Source: JBGTSJ01 sp041940305 (GTDB taxonomy: Bacteria; Planctomycetota; Planctomycetia; Planctomycetales; Planctomycetaceae). Taken from it: a stretch of 64,000 nucleotides of DNA. A program made the position numbers and the translations under genes. The stretch spans positions 1 through 64,000 of the forward strand of contig JBGTSJ010000002.1 of the NCBI GenBank assembly GCA_041940305.1, given 5' to 3'. The notes under the pieces are model-generated. The model was not told where the DNA came from. It saw nothing but the letters and a program-made list of their open reading frames with translations, and ran no database searches. Positions 1-10,200 of this stretch are shown piece by piece (the first letter of the stretch is position 1; each line of letters begins with the position of its first letter).

Positions 1-718
<718 letters not shown>

Positions 719-896
719 CTGCTTGAGCGGCCCGGGACCGAAGCCCCGTGCCGTTGGATAGCAGATCGGAAAGATCAGATCGTTAGAAGTCCGCTCCCCG
801 ACCAGGACAAGCCGAAGCCCGCCCTTGCCGTGTCGCGAACCTCCCAAAAGTCAGCCAGCTCAACGAACCTGCGCTGTTACTCTCAGGAATTCACCA

Positions 897-918
897 ACCA
901 AATTGCCAAAGAACTGTC
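897..918 (-). promoter_or_regulatory. rRNA leader boxA-like antitermination element
   Basis: On the minus strand, about 180-200 nt upstream of the 16S start, the leader contains GTTCTTTGGCAATTTGG. This resembles the boxA element (GCTCTTTAACAATTT in E. coli) used by Nus factors to keep polymerase antiterminating on rrn operons. It lies downstream of the candidate promoter at 969-996, as expected. Assignment is by motif and position only. Confidence 0.55.
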
Positions 919-968
919 GGGGGAGAAGCTCCCCCCAGCCGTCGCGGCTTTACCGCGGCAGCGAGGGT

Positions 969-996
969 ATATTATCGGCCCGGCGCTGAGTGTCAA
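969..996 (-). promoter_or_regulatory. candidate sigma-70-type promoter of the rRNA operon
   Basis: The minus strand carries a perfect -35 box TTGACA (996-991), a 16-bp spacer and TAATAT (974-969) as -10. It points toward the 16S gene about 250 bp away and lies upstream of the boxA-like element. The rest of the gap between the 16S gene and the first plus-strand gene (719-1244) shows no convincing coding sequence; open frames there overlap the leader and have no family resemblance. Confidence 0.6.
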
Positions 997-1244
997 CTCG
1001 CCCGAATCCGGATTCTTGGAAGATTTCCCCTCCGGTGTCCGCCCCTTGATTCCATTTGGGCGGCGCGGGCAATTCATCACCGTAACCTCCCATGAATTCA
1101 ACGGTTACGGAGACGAGACTGGACATCGGCGGTTACAGCCGAACCACAGGGATCACCGCGGATCTGTCTTGTCGGGACGCCGGAGCCGACTGTACAAGTC
1201 GTTTCTCCTCCCAGCCGTCCTCATTCGCTTGCCGGGCTCGGCTC

Positions 1245-2096
1245 ATGCTTCCGCGGGAGTACCTTTCGCGCTGCCTTCTCGGGTTGCTCCTGACCGCCGT
1301 CCTCGCTGCGCCCGCCGGAAGCGCCGTGGCCGGAGAGACCCTCGTCGACCTTCGTGACGCCGCCGAGCGGAATGATTCCGATTCCGACGGCGACTGGGAC
1401 GACGAAGACCAGAGCGGCAGTTTCGTCGGCGAGTTGCTGGGCGAGATCTTTGGTCCGGCGCTGGGGTTCGCGGTGGCGTCTCCGTGGTGGGGACCGCATG
1501 TCGCTCTCGCCGACGATCTCGCGGTTCGGCCGGACTATCCTGCGGCCCCCTATTTCGATGATATCCCCGGGCGGCTGCTGATCACTTCCCCTGCCGTTAC
1601 ACCCGTGCGCGGATGGGCCGGCCGCGCCGGATGGCATTACGGAACCGACTTCGGCGACCTGCAATGGTCCACCGCACGGCTGCAGATGGACACTGCCGCC
1701 CGGTTCGGATTCGACGCTGAGTGGACCCGTTGGGTGGAGTCCACCGGCCGGCGGAACGATTCGCTCTCCATCGGCGACGCCAATCTCCTCTACCGGTTCG
1801 CTCAGTCCGAACAGCTGGAATTTCACACCGGCATCGGCGTCAACTGGCTGGCCGACGGCAGTGACGGCGAAGCCGGCATCAATTTCACCTACGGCATCAG
1901 TGCGTTCCCCGCCCGCCCCTGGACGCTCTCAGCCGTTCTCGACGCCGGAACCCTTGGCGACGCCGGTTACTTCCACGGCCGATTTGGCGCGGGCGCGGTG
2001 TGGCGCCGCCTGGAGGTCTTCACCGGCTACGAAGTGTACCGCATCAGCGACGTGACGCTGGACGGACCTTTCGCCGGAGTGGGACTCTGGTTCTGA
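1245..2096 (+). CDS. secreted/outer-membrane-like planctomycete protein, unknown function
   Basis: A 283-aa protein is proposed, starting at the ATG that opens a good signal peptide (MLPREYLSRCLLGLLLTAVL, Ala-rich cleavage region); the frame stays open upstream but those residues are not signal-like. The mature N-terminus is acidic (Asp/Glu-rich around residues 40-60). The remainder is rich in alternating aromatic and glycine residues (for example GRAGWHYGTDFGDLQW, ELEFHTGIGVNWL-type segments) and ends in Gly-Leu-Trp-Phe, the pattern of amphipathic beta strands with a C-terminal aromatic residue. An outer-membrane beta-barrel or surface protein is therefore likely. No named family was recognised. 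Its end is only 10 bp from the end of the convergent gene. Confidence 0.7.
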   Translation: MLPREYLSRCLLGLLLTAVLAAPAGSAVAGETLVDLRDAAERNDSDSDGDWDDEDQSGSFVGELLGEIFGPALGFAVASPWWGPHVALADDLAVRPDYPAAPYFDDIPGRLLITSPAVTPVRGWAGRAGWHYGTDFGDLQWSTARLQMDTAARFGFDAEWTRWVESTGRRNDSLSIGDANLLYRFAQSEQLEFHTGIGVNWLADGSDGEAGINFTYGISAFPARPWTLSAVLDAGTLGDAGYFHGRFGAGAVWRRLEVFTGYEVYRISDVTLDGPFAGVGLWF

Positions 2097-2106
2097 GAGA
2101 CAGGCA

Positions 2107-2601
2107 TCATTCCTTGCCCGTCAGGAAGATGAAGCGCTCTTCGAGAACCCACTCGTAGTCGGCCGACGCGACATAGCCTCGGAGCCACAGCTGGTCCGGA
2201 TGGCGGCGGAGATAGAATCCGCTCGGAGTCTGATCCCGGATGGCGGACGCAATTGTGATATGCGTCCCGTCCGGCGGCTGGTCGAGATACTGCAGCCGGA
2301 GATAGGGGGCCGCTTCGAGCGGGCACACCGCGAGCCCCAGCGTCGCGGCGCGAGCGAGGATCTCAGCGTAGAAGGCGGCCTGTTGAAATCCCAACTGGCC
2401 TGCGGTGAGCACGACCGCTTGTCGCTGCTCGGCGGTCGGAAAGTCTTCGAACCGCAGCTCCTGAAACAGCGTGTCGCCGTAAGCATTGAGCGCAACGGCG
2501 TGCGTTTCCAATTCCCGCAGTATCTCCGCACGATTCAGGCCGCCGACCTGCACTGACCTGGTCGACGCCGTGAGCGGATCGAGCTGGTTCGGGTCGGGCA
2601 T
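2107..2601 (-). CDS. conserved hypothetical protein (164 aa)
   Basis: The protein has no signal peptide or membrane segment and looks cytosolic. It opens with a short conserved-looking stretch (STRSVQVGGLNRAEILREL, about residues 13-31) and has a second block near the end (GFYLRRHPDQLWLRGYV). From memory, proteins of this layout occur in actinobacteria and planctomycetes, often loosely labelled helicase-like, but no helicase motif is present here, so no function is assigned. The ATG is preceded by GAGGTG at good spacing on the minus strand. Its end nearly abuts the end of the convergent upstream gene. Confidence 0.75.
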   Translation of the reverse strand: MPDPNQLDPLTASTRSVQVGGLNRAEILRELETHAVALNAYGDTLFQELRFEDFPTAEQRQAVVLTAGQLGFQQAAFYAEILARAATLGLAVCPLEAAPYLRLQYLDQPPDGTHITIASAIRDQTPSGFYLRRHPDQLWLRGYVASADYEWVLEERFIFLTGKE

Positions 2602-2636
2602 GCAGGCACCTCACTCGACGCCCATCCCGGACACGC

Positions 2637-2670
2637 AGAACCCCGGTTTCTTCAAAGAAACCGGGGTTCT
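2637..2670. repeat. 34-bp perfect palindrome, dispersed family A
   Basis: Two perfect 16-bp arms (AGAACCCCGGTTTCTT and its reverse complement) are separated by 2 nt. A diverged copy lies at 23485-23517. It sits between the minus-strand genes at 2107 and 2707. There is no T-run after either arm, so it is not a standard intrinsic terminator, although a transcript would fold into a strong hairpin. Confidence 0.85.
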
Positions 2671-2706
2671 GACGCGGAGTCCTCAGGCGCCGCTTCAACG
2701 CACGCG

Positions 2707-3600
2707 CTATTCCTTCCTCTTGAAGCCCCCGGCTTCGAAGTCGTGGGCGGCCCGTTCTTCCTGCGTCGCGGAGACACGCGGATTCGGCGTCGCGTCGGCC
2801 TCGACTTCGCCGCGGATCCAGTCGACGGCGAGGGCGATGGACTTCAGGAACGCCTCGTTGGTCCAGGTCGTTTCGTTGTGACCGAGGTTGTTGAAGTACA
2901 GCTTGCCGTCGCCGTTCTCCTTCACCCAGCAGATCGGGACGTGGTAGCCGAATTCGAGCGGGACCGGATTGTCGGTCGGACTCTTCGAGTAATCCAGGCT
3001 CATCAGCACGCGGACTTTCTCGGGCTGCCAGTTGCGGTACATGTAGATCTCGTCCTTGATGACGAACTCCTTGCCAAACGGCTCAACCAGCGGATTGTCG
3101 GAATCATGCACGGCCAGCGTAACCGTGTTGCCGGCGTTCCAGGGATGATTGATGAAGGTGCCCCCCATCAGGTCCCAATACGGCTCGTAGTTGTGATACG
3201 TATCGGCCGCGGAGTGGAAGCCGAGAATGCCGTGCCCCTCCTGCTTCGCCCACTCGCCGAAGAAATACTCCCGGTCCTCCTCGGCGATCGGCAGGTCGCC
3301 GGTGGTGTAGAAGGCGACGATGTCGTAGTGCTGCAGATTCTCTTTCGTGAAATCCGCCGCGACATCCTGGGTGCAGTCGACCTCGAACTTACCCGTCTGC
3401 TGGCCGAGCTGAATGAGGGCGATCTCAGCGGGAGCGAGTTCCCCCTCTTTGCGCGTGACAGAACCGTGTTTGAAGCCCACGCTCTGGGTGACGAACAGGA
3501 TGCGCGACGGCCCGGAATTCTCTTCAGCCGCATGCACCGGCGGCGCGGCACACAGGGTCAGCAGCGTCATGGACAGCGACAGCAGCGAGCGACGTGTCAT
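2707..3600 (-). CDS. ThuA-like domain protein, secreted
   Basis: A 297-aa protein with a signal peptide (MTRRSLLSLSMTLLTLCAAP, cleavage near HA-AEE) and one ThuA/trehalose-utilisation-like domain (class I glutamine-amidotransferase-like fold). Typical blocks are visible: RILFVTQSVGFKH, the YDIVAFYTTGDLP region, GILGFHSAADTYHNYEPYW, GGTFINHPW and the HVPICWVKE-NNLGH segment. ThuA-like proteins are expanded in Planctomycetota, usually as exported proteins of unproven activity, often near sugar-active enzymes. The ATG has GAGGAG 7 nt upstream. The C-terminal 35 residues are polar and probably disordered. A role in extracellular carbohydrate use is inference. Confidence 0.9.
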   Translation of the reverse strand: MTRRSLLSLSMTLLTLCAAPPVHAAEENSGPSRILFVTQSVGFKHGSVTRKEGELAPAEIALIQLGQQTGKFEVDCTQDVAADFTKENLQHYDIVAFYTTGDLPIAEEDREYFFGEWAKQEGHGILGFHSAADTYHNYEPYWDLMGGTFINHPWNAGNTVTLAVHDSDNPLVEPFGKEFVIKDEIYMYRNWQPEKVRVLMSLDYSKSPTDNPVPLEFGYHVPICWVKENGDGKLYFNNLGHNETTWTNEAFLKSIALAVDWIRGEVEADATPNPRVSATQEERAAHDFEAGGFKRKE

Positions 3601-3700
3601 CGACGATCTCCTCGGAGGTGGTCAATCTGGAGTCGCAGACATGATAAGCCGGGACCCGTGCACCGTCTAACGGAGGCGCAGGAGGATTGACGGGTCCCAG

Positions 3701-5872
3701 CTACTCCGGGCGGAGCATGGTGAGCGAGACACGACGGCGGGGGACGTCGATATCGTGCACCCAGACGTTGACGACGTCGCCGACGGATGTCACCTCGTGG
3801 GGATCCCGGATGAAGCGGTCGGCCATCCGGCTGATGTGCACGAGACCGCTGTCCTTGAGGCCGACGTCGACGAACGCTCCGAAATCGACCACGTTCAGGA
3901 CAGTGCCGCGGAGTTCCATGCCCGGCTGCAGGTCCTCCAGCCGGAGGATCTCCTGGCGGAAGACCGGGCCCGCGAGGTCCGACCGCGGGTCGCGGCCGGG
4001 TCGACGCAGGGCTTCGACGATGTCGGAGAGCGTCGGCACTCCCACCTGTAGTTCGTCGGCGGCAGCCGTGACGTTCAGATCCTGCAGTGGCGCCGAGAGG
4101 TCCGACGGTGAGGCGGTCCGCAGCGCCTCGCGGGAGAGGCCGGTGCGTTGCAGCAGCCTTTCCGCGGCAGGGTAGCTCTCAGGGTGAATCCACGTGGCAT
4201 CCAGCGGCTCGTCACCGCCGCTCACCTTCAGGAACCCGGCGGCCTGCGTGAAAGTCCGTTCGCCGACGCCCGGAACGTCCCGGAGCTGGAGGCGGGAAGT
4301 AAAGCGGCCGCAATGCTCGCGATGCTCCACAATCCGCCGAGCCAGCGTGGACGAAAGTCCCGACACGTATTGCAGGAGCGGGGCGCTGGCGCGGTTGAGG
4401 TCGACACCCACGAAGTTGACGCAGGACTCGACCACTTCGTCGAGGGAACCCCTGAGCGATTTCTCGTCGAGGTCGTGCTGGTACATGCCGACGCCGATGT
4501 GCTGCGGCTCGATTTTGACGAGTTCACTGAGCGGGTCCTGCAGGCGGCGTCCAATGGAGATCGTGCCGCGGACCGTGGCGTCGAAGTCTGGGAACTCATC
4601 CCGCGCGACCGGGCTGGCCGAGTAGATGCTGGCGCCGGCCTCGTTGACGATGACATAGCGGGCCTCCGGCAGCTCATCGCCAATGGCGGCGGCCACGAGT
4701 TCCTCGGTCTCGCGACAGGCTGTCCCATTGCCGATGGCGATCACGCGGCACTCATGTTCGCGGGCCAGCTCGACCAGGCGGCGGCGGGCGGCTTCGCGGC
4801 GGTCGTCCGAGCCGGTGATGTAGACGACGTCGTGGGCCAGGACGCGGCCGACTTCATCCAGCACTACCAGTTTGCAGCCGGTCCGCAATCCCGGATCGAT
4901 CGCCAGCACTCGCTCGCTCCCCAGCGGCGGCTGCAGGAGCAGGCTCCGCAGATTGCGGGCGAAGACCGACACGGCGTGCCGCTCGGCCCGGTCCGTCAGT
5001 TCGCGGCGGACCTCTCTTTCCAGGCTGGGGTGCAGGAGCCGGTCGCAGGCATCCGCCACGCTGTCTTCCAGAAACCGCCGGTGCGGATGGTTTCCCAGCC
5101 GCAGTTGCGCCGCCACATCCCGCCGCACGCGCTCATCGTCCCACGCCACCTTAATACGCAGGACTTTCAGATTTTCACCCCGGTTGAGGGCCAGCACCCG
5201 GTGCGGCGGAATCTTCGACGCCGCCTCGGAGAAGTCGAAGTAATCCCGAAACGGCTGAGCTTCGGGAGACTCCCCGTTCGCAGCTTTAGAGACCACGCGC
5301 CCCGTGCTCCAGGCCAGCGTTCTCGCCGCTTCCCGAACCGCAGCGTCCTCGCTGATCCGCTCCGCCAGAATGTCCCCAGCGCCGGCCAGCACGGCCTCAA
5401 CGTCCGGCAGCTCCCTCTCCGCAGCGACGTAAGCCCCGGCGGCCGCCTCCAGACCCACTCCGGGTTGACCAGCGTTCCAAATCTGCTGTGCAAGCGGGTC
5501 CAGTCCCCGCTCGCGGGCCGTCTGCGCACGCGAGCGCCGCTTGGGACGATAGGGGAGGTACAGGTCCTCTAACTGCTTCAGGGAGGCGGCCTGCGAGATC
5601 GCGCCGTCAAGGGCGGGAGTCAGCTTGCCCTGGGCGTCGATGGAGCGGCGGATCGTGTCGGCACGCTCCGCCAGTTGCCGCTGGAGGGTCACTCCGCGCT
5701 GGATTGCGCGAATCTGCTCCTCGTCGAGATTCCCGGTCTGTTCCTTGCGGTAGCGGGTGATGAAGGCGACGGTGTTGCCTTCATCCAGCAGCTGCACGGT
5801 CCGCTCGACCTGCCGCGGCGCCAGCTGCAGCTCTTTCGCGAGCCGCGCAGTGTCCGCCAAGAATCCGCCCAT
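3701..5872 (-). CDS. tex: Tex-family transcription accessory protein (S1 RNA-binding)
   Basis: A 723-aa protein of the usual Tex length if started at the ATG at 5872; 34 further in-frame residues upstream are not family-like. In order it has the N-terminal helical region containing the conserved FITRYRKEQTGNLDEEQ (residues about 37-53), the LYLPYRPKRRSRAQ block, a YqgF/RNase H-like domain beginning VLAIDPGLRTGCK (about 322), helix-hairpin-helix repeats (VSGLSSTLARRIVEHRE, DVPGVGERTF) and a C-terminal S1 domain (GTVLNVVDFGAFVDVGLKDS). Tex binds nucleic acid and associates with transcription complexes in other bacteria. It is followed closely on the same strand by nothing related. Confidence 0.97.
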   Translation of the reverse strand: MGGFLADTARLAKELQLAPRQVERTVQLLDEGNTVAFITRYRKEQTGNLDEEQIRAIQRGVTLQRQLAERADTIRRSIDAQGKLTPALDGAISQAASLKQLEDLYLPYRPKRRSRAQTARERGLDPLAQQIWNAGQPGVGLEAAAGAYVAAERELPDVEAVLAGAGDILAERISEDAAVREAARTLAWSTGRVVSKAANGESPEAQPFRDYFDFSEAASKIPPHRVLALNRGENLKVLRIKVAWDDERVRRDVAAQLRLGNHPHRRFLEDSVADACDRLLHPSLEREVRRELTDRAERHAVSVFARNLRSLLLQPPLGSERVLAIDPGLRTGCKLVVLDEVGRVLAHDVVYITGSDDRREAARRRLVELAREHECRVIAIGNGTACRETEELVAAAIGDELPEARYVIVNEAGASIYSASPVARDEFPDFDATVRGTISIGRRLQDPLSELVKIEPQHIGVGMYQHDLDEKSLRGSLDEVVESCVNFVGVDLNRASAPLLQYVSGLSSTLARRIVEHREHCGRFTSRLQLRDVPGVGERTFTQAAGFLKVSGGDEPLDATWIHPESYPAAERLLQRTGLSREALRTASPSDLSAPLQDLNVTAAADELQVGVPTLSDIVEALRRPGRDPRSDLAGPVFRQEILRLEDLQPGMELRGTVLNVVDFGAFVDVGLKDSGLVHISRMADRFIRDPHEVTSVGDVVNVWVHDIDVPRRRVSLTMLRPE

Positions 5873-5981
5873 GCAACGCGCCCCACTGACCGGGCCGCTG
5901 CCGTGTACAAGCCGGCACTGCGAGCGACCCGCCGCCATCATAACCGGGGCCGCCACTGGCTCAAGCTGGCTCACCAGAGGG

Positions 5982-7169
5982 TCATCGCTGGATGACCACC
6001 TCGGATCCCACGGTCAGCAAATCGTAGACGATTTCCACATCTTCGTTGTGCATTCGCACGCAACCGCGGGACTCGCTCTTACCGATCGAGTCGGGATCGA
6101 TCGTGCCGTGAATTCCGTAGCTGTCGCCGATGCTGATCCAGCGCTCGCCAATGGGGTTCGCCGGATCGTCGGCCGCGATCGCCCCTTCCGGTCCGTAATA
6201 GGGCGGATTGACGACCTTGTCGAGCACGCTGAACGTCCCGATCGGGGACGATTCGTCCTTCCCGACACCGACGGGGAACTTGTACACGAAGTAGCCGTGA
6301 CAATGGATGGTGATCTCGTAGTCGCTCAGGTCGACCACGGCATTGAAGGGGCCTTTGATCACCTTGACCTTCTGACCGGCCTGCAGCTTCTGCGGTTCGA
6401 CCCGGTTCAGGCGAGCGAGATACTCCCAGGTCACGCTGTACTCTTTGGCGATCGACTCCAAGTTGTCGCCCGGCAGCACCATGTACGCGTCCATGTAGTG
6501 CGGCTGCGGCTGGAAGTAGATGCGGCGCGCCGTCTGCTCGATCCGGTCGGCCAGTTGCGGCCGACCGGCGGGGTCCTGCCAGTACAGTTCCGACAGGGCG
6601 CGATGTGCGGCGATGTCGTCCTCGATCGTCCCCTTCGCCAGCAGGTCATCGATGACGGAGAAGTCGATCGCCTCGATTTCGACGGTCGCATCGGCCCGGG
6701 CGACGGTGGTTGGAGCCGCCTCCGTATCGGCAAACGCAGGCTCTTCCGCGTTCGCCAGAATCACATCGCCCGTCACGCCGGCATCGGAGTTGACCCCCTG
6801 TCCCTGCACGGCGACGAACTCGGGATTCGGATTGCCGAACGGGTTTTCCGGCGCGGCGGCGACGTGCGGCATCGTGCGCGGCGCGTCGTTCACGGCGTAG
6901 GGGATGGACGCCTTGGAATGCGTGGGCGTCGCCGACGGAGTCGGTTCCGACTGACTGAGGAATACGTCGGCGTTCGCCGGGTCGCCCAAATCGGCGTCGG
7001 GACTTCCCGCGTCTCCCAACTCAATGCCGGCGCCATCGCCGCTCCGCGTGGCGGCCTCGCGCACGGGGAGCAGGTCGAGTTTCCAGGCGATCGTGGCGCC
7101 GGCCGCGGCTAGGATCAGGAACCAGAACTTGAACGAATGCAGCGGATGCGGTCGGGTCTGGCGACGCAT
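5982..7169 (-). CDS. membrane-anchored LysM L,D-transpeptidase (YkuD domain)
   Basis: A 395-aa protein: cytoplasmic basic N-terminus, one membrane segment (FKFWFLILAAAGATIAW, about 14-30), a long low-complexity Ala/Asp/Pro-rich spacer, a LysM domain (DNLESIAKEYSVTWEYL, about 232-278) and a C-terminal YkuD catalytic domain. The catalytic motif is intact (GIHGT followed by SRGCVRM with the nucleophile Cys near residue 367). L,D-transpeptidases make 3-3 peptidoglycan cross-links or attach proteins to it in the periplasm. The protein therefore implies a peptidoglycan wall in this planctomycete. A strong Shine-Dalgarno (AGGAGGG) precedes the ATG. Confidence 0.95.
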   Translation of the reverse strand: MRRQTRPHPLHSFKFWFLILAAAGATIAWKLDLLPVREAATRSGDGAGIELGDAGSPDADLGDPANADVFLSQSEPTPSATPTHSKASIPYAVNDAPRTMPHVAAAPENPFGNPNPEFVAVQGQGVNSDAGVTGDVILANAEEPAFADTEAAPTTVARADATVEIEAIDFSVIDDLLAKGTIEDDIAAHRALSELYWQDPAGRPQLADRIEQTARRIYFQPQPHYMDAYMVLPGDNLESIAKEYSVTWEYLARLNRVEPQKLQAGQKVKVIKGPFNAVVDLSDYEITIHCHGYFVYKFPVGVGKDESSPIGTFSVLDKVVNPPYYGPEGAIAADDPANPIGERWISIGDSYGIHGTIDPDSIGKSESRGCVRMHNEDVEIVYDLLTVGSEVVIQR

Positions 7170-7249
7170 GACGTCCCTCCTTGAACGTGCGCAGCAGCGA
7201 ATTGGTCTCGGACGTGGGGCGGGAACCTAGCAGAAGCCGAAAACCGCGG

Positions 7250-10200
7250 CTACGGGAGTTTGCCGTCCTGCCGGGGACCCGTGATCACACGCAGCCGCGG
7301 GCGAGCCTCCACCTCGTCCGCTGCATTTCCGTGGAACCGGTAACCCTGCCCGGCGATGTATTTGCCGGTGTTATCGACGCGGATCAGCAGGCTGACAGAG
7401 TCGTCACCCCGCTCCAGCCCCGTGCGAACGGCTTCCGTCACGTCCCAGGAAATCACATGCCGCCGGCGAATCACCTGCCGCGGCTCGGCCATTGAAGCAA
7501 ACCGGCCCCCTGCATCGAGTTCGGCCGCCTCCCACGGAACTCCCGGACCCGCAGATTTCCAGGCGACCAGCGGAGCCACCCAGTCGGCCCGGCAGGCATT
7601 GCACGAGACTGCCAGCGTCGGCCGACCGGCTAGCCGATTCTCGTCCTCCACCGTCGTCAGCTCGACCACGGCAGACTCCACCCCGTCCAACGCCGGCAGG
7701 TCGCTGAATCGGATCAGGATCACCTTCTGCTTCTCCTCCCCCGGCGCGCGCACGGTCAACTCCGCGGGGCGTGCTCCGACAGGCTCGTCCGGCCGGTGGG
7801 CATCGACCATTGTCGATTCGCACCCATCGTATGCCGGAATCTCCGCAGATTCTTCCGGCCCGTTGCGCAGCACAACCTGCGACAGCGGCCAGGTCGCGAC
7901 CAGCAGCGAGTCCGACAACTCGGAGGCCGATCCGTCGTTCCCGAACGACCGCGCGGCCAGATGCAGCAATTCGCCTTGCGGCAATCCCTCGGCGGCCGAC
8001 CAGTCCACCTCAACCGGTTCGGCGCCCGAGTACGATCCCGTCAGGACGGGGAGCTGGTGCCAGTTCAGCGCCGTAATCGGCTCGCGAGACCAGCGCCATT
8101 CGTAGCGAGCGGCATGGGCGGGGGGAGTCCAGCCGAAGGTCAGTCCTTCAGGCAGATTCCGTAGCAGCGAAAGGTCTGCGATCGGTCCTGGCGCTCCCGC
8201 CGCAGTTCCGGTGAAGAGCGACATCTGTGCTCCGTCGCTGCTGATCACGTCGGCAACCGAGTCGCCGTCGGCGTCCCCCATCCAGAAATACGTGTACCGG
8301 GACGGATAGCGCAGGGGCCGCTCGTCGCCGATCAGGCTGACAAACTGGAACCGTGGCCGTTCGCCCCCCGCTGTCGTCACATTGCGATAGTATTGCAGTT
8401 CCGCGTCGTGCTGGCCCTCGATAATCAGGTCCCGCAGGCCGTCCCCATCGTAGTCCAGCACGTTGACTCCGCACTGCATGCCGTAAGCGTTGTACCAGAA
8501 CGCCTGCGGCGCGAGCGGCGCTCCCTGCTCATCGCAGAGGGAAATGAAGTCTTCGAACTGCGGTGCATCATTGCTCCCCGCGTTTCGATAGAGACGGTAT
8601 TCCCGCGTTGACGGCCAGATGCCGTTGCTGTTCAGCACGCCCAGTACCAGGTCCACGTTTCCGTCTTCATCCCAGTCCACCAGGCAGGGAAAGCTGCGCA
8701 TCATCTCCGTCGGCATCGTGTCGGCGACGGTGGTCCACTGCTGGCGATCGGCCGAGACTTCGACCTTGTACTGGTACCAGACGTCGTCCGGTTCCGTGTC
8801 CCGCAGCAGGCGGCCTCCCCAATAAAACGGCAGCCGGAATGCATACCACCGCTCTTCGCGTTCGGAAAGTAGAAACCGAATGCGGTCGACCGGCGCCGCC
8901 TGCTGCAGATCGATGATCGCAGGGCCGATGTAGTAGCCGAACGTGGTGAAGTTCGGTGCCGCGTCGCTGAGTTGGTTCCCGGGTGTGAACATCGCGTCAG
9001 GACGCTGCACCCGGTAATACGGCGAATCCACGCCGTTCTCATCGGTGACCGTCACTCCCCCATCGAGCGTAGCGACGTTCCGTCCTGCGGCGGTCGCCTC
9101 CAGCGAGACGATGTGCAGGAAAGAGTCACGCAGATTACCCATGCCGTTCCGGTCGTTCGAGATGCGGATGTAGCGGACGGGCTGCGCGTCGGCGATCGGT
9201 ATGTCCTGCCAGGACCGGCAGCGGTTCCGCTGTGCGGCCAGGTTGATGGGCGTTCGTTCGTTGAACGTCAAGCCGTCCGCTCCGAGATCGGAAAACAGAT
9301 ACAGCTGTCCGTTGACGCTCAGGATGAGCCGCTTCTGTCCGTCCCCCGTGTCGGGCCATACGGCAGCGGCCGAACCGTAGGCGTCGTATGGCCGAGTCTG
9401 GAAATCCGGCGGCACCATCGCCGCGTCCCCCCTGTAGCTCAGGTAGCCGGCAAACTCGTACCGCCCGACACCCTCGTTGCGATACACGGCCGTTCGGCGG
9501 AGCGCCCACTTGCAGTGCGCGTCCGTATTGCCATGAATAAGCAGATCGCGCGAACCGGGGGCGAACCAGTCCACGACCACGGGCTGGGCCATGAATTCGA
9601 AGCGTCCAAAGTCCCGGCCCCGCAGTTCGATCGCCGGCCCTAGTCGTAGCGGCTGCCCCTCCCCCGCCTCATTGCGGTACCAGCGGATGCTCCCCCGATG
9701 GCCGCCGTCCATGACCAGCAAATCGTTGACCCCGCTGTGTCGTATGTCTCCGAACCGAACCTGGACGCCGGCCGGGACTGCCTGCCCGTCCGCGTCGGTC
9801 ACGGGACGGAATGGCTCGACGATCGCCGGATCGGTCGTCGTGCGCCGATACCAGATCACGGCCGGATTCGTCGGCCAGTCCACGCGGAACGCGTTGCACC
9901 GGTACGCGGTCTCGGTGCCGACCAGGTCGAGCAGGCCGTCGCCGTCGACGTCGGCTGCGATCGGGTTCGGTGAGACGACCGGCTCGCCCGCGGAGGTCAG
10001 CAGTTCCACGCCGGCATCGAACTCCGGGCGATCCTTCGTACCGACGTTCCGAAAGAAGTGGGTGCTCCTGGGAGGCGCCTCGGAGAGTGGAGCGGCAGGG
10101 TCGACCGGATTCTCAGGCGGAGGAAGAGTCGGAGTGCTGACCAGCAGCCGGCCCCAGGCCGTCCACTGCTCCGCTCCGCCGGTGGGGGCGACGCCCGGCG

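Noticed and set aside
4148..5572. 474-aa open frame on the plus strand
   Set aside because: It lies entirely opposite tex, has no family resemblance, and its composition is that of an antisense GC-rich frame.
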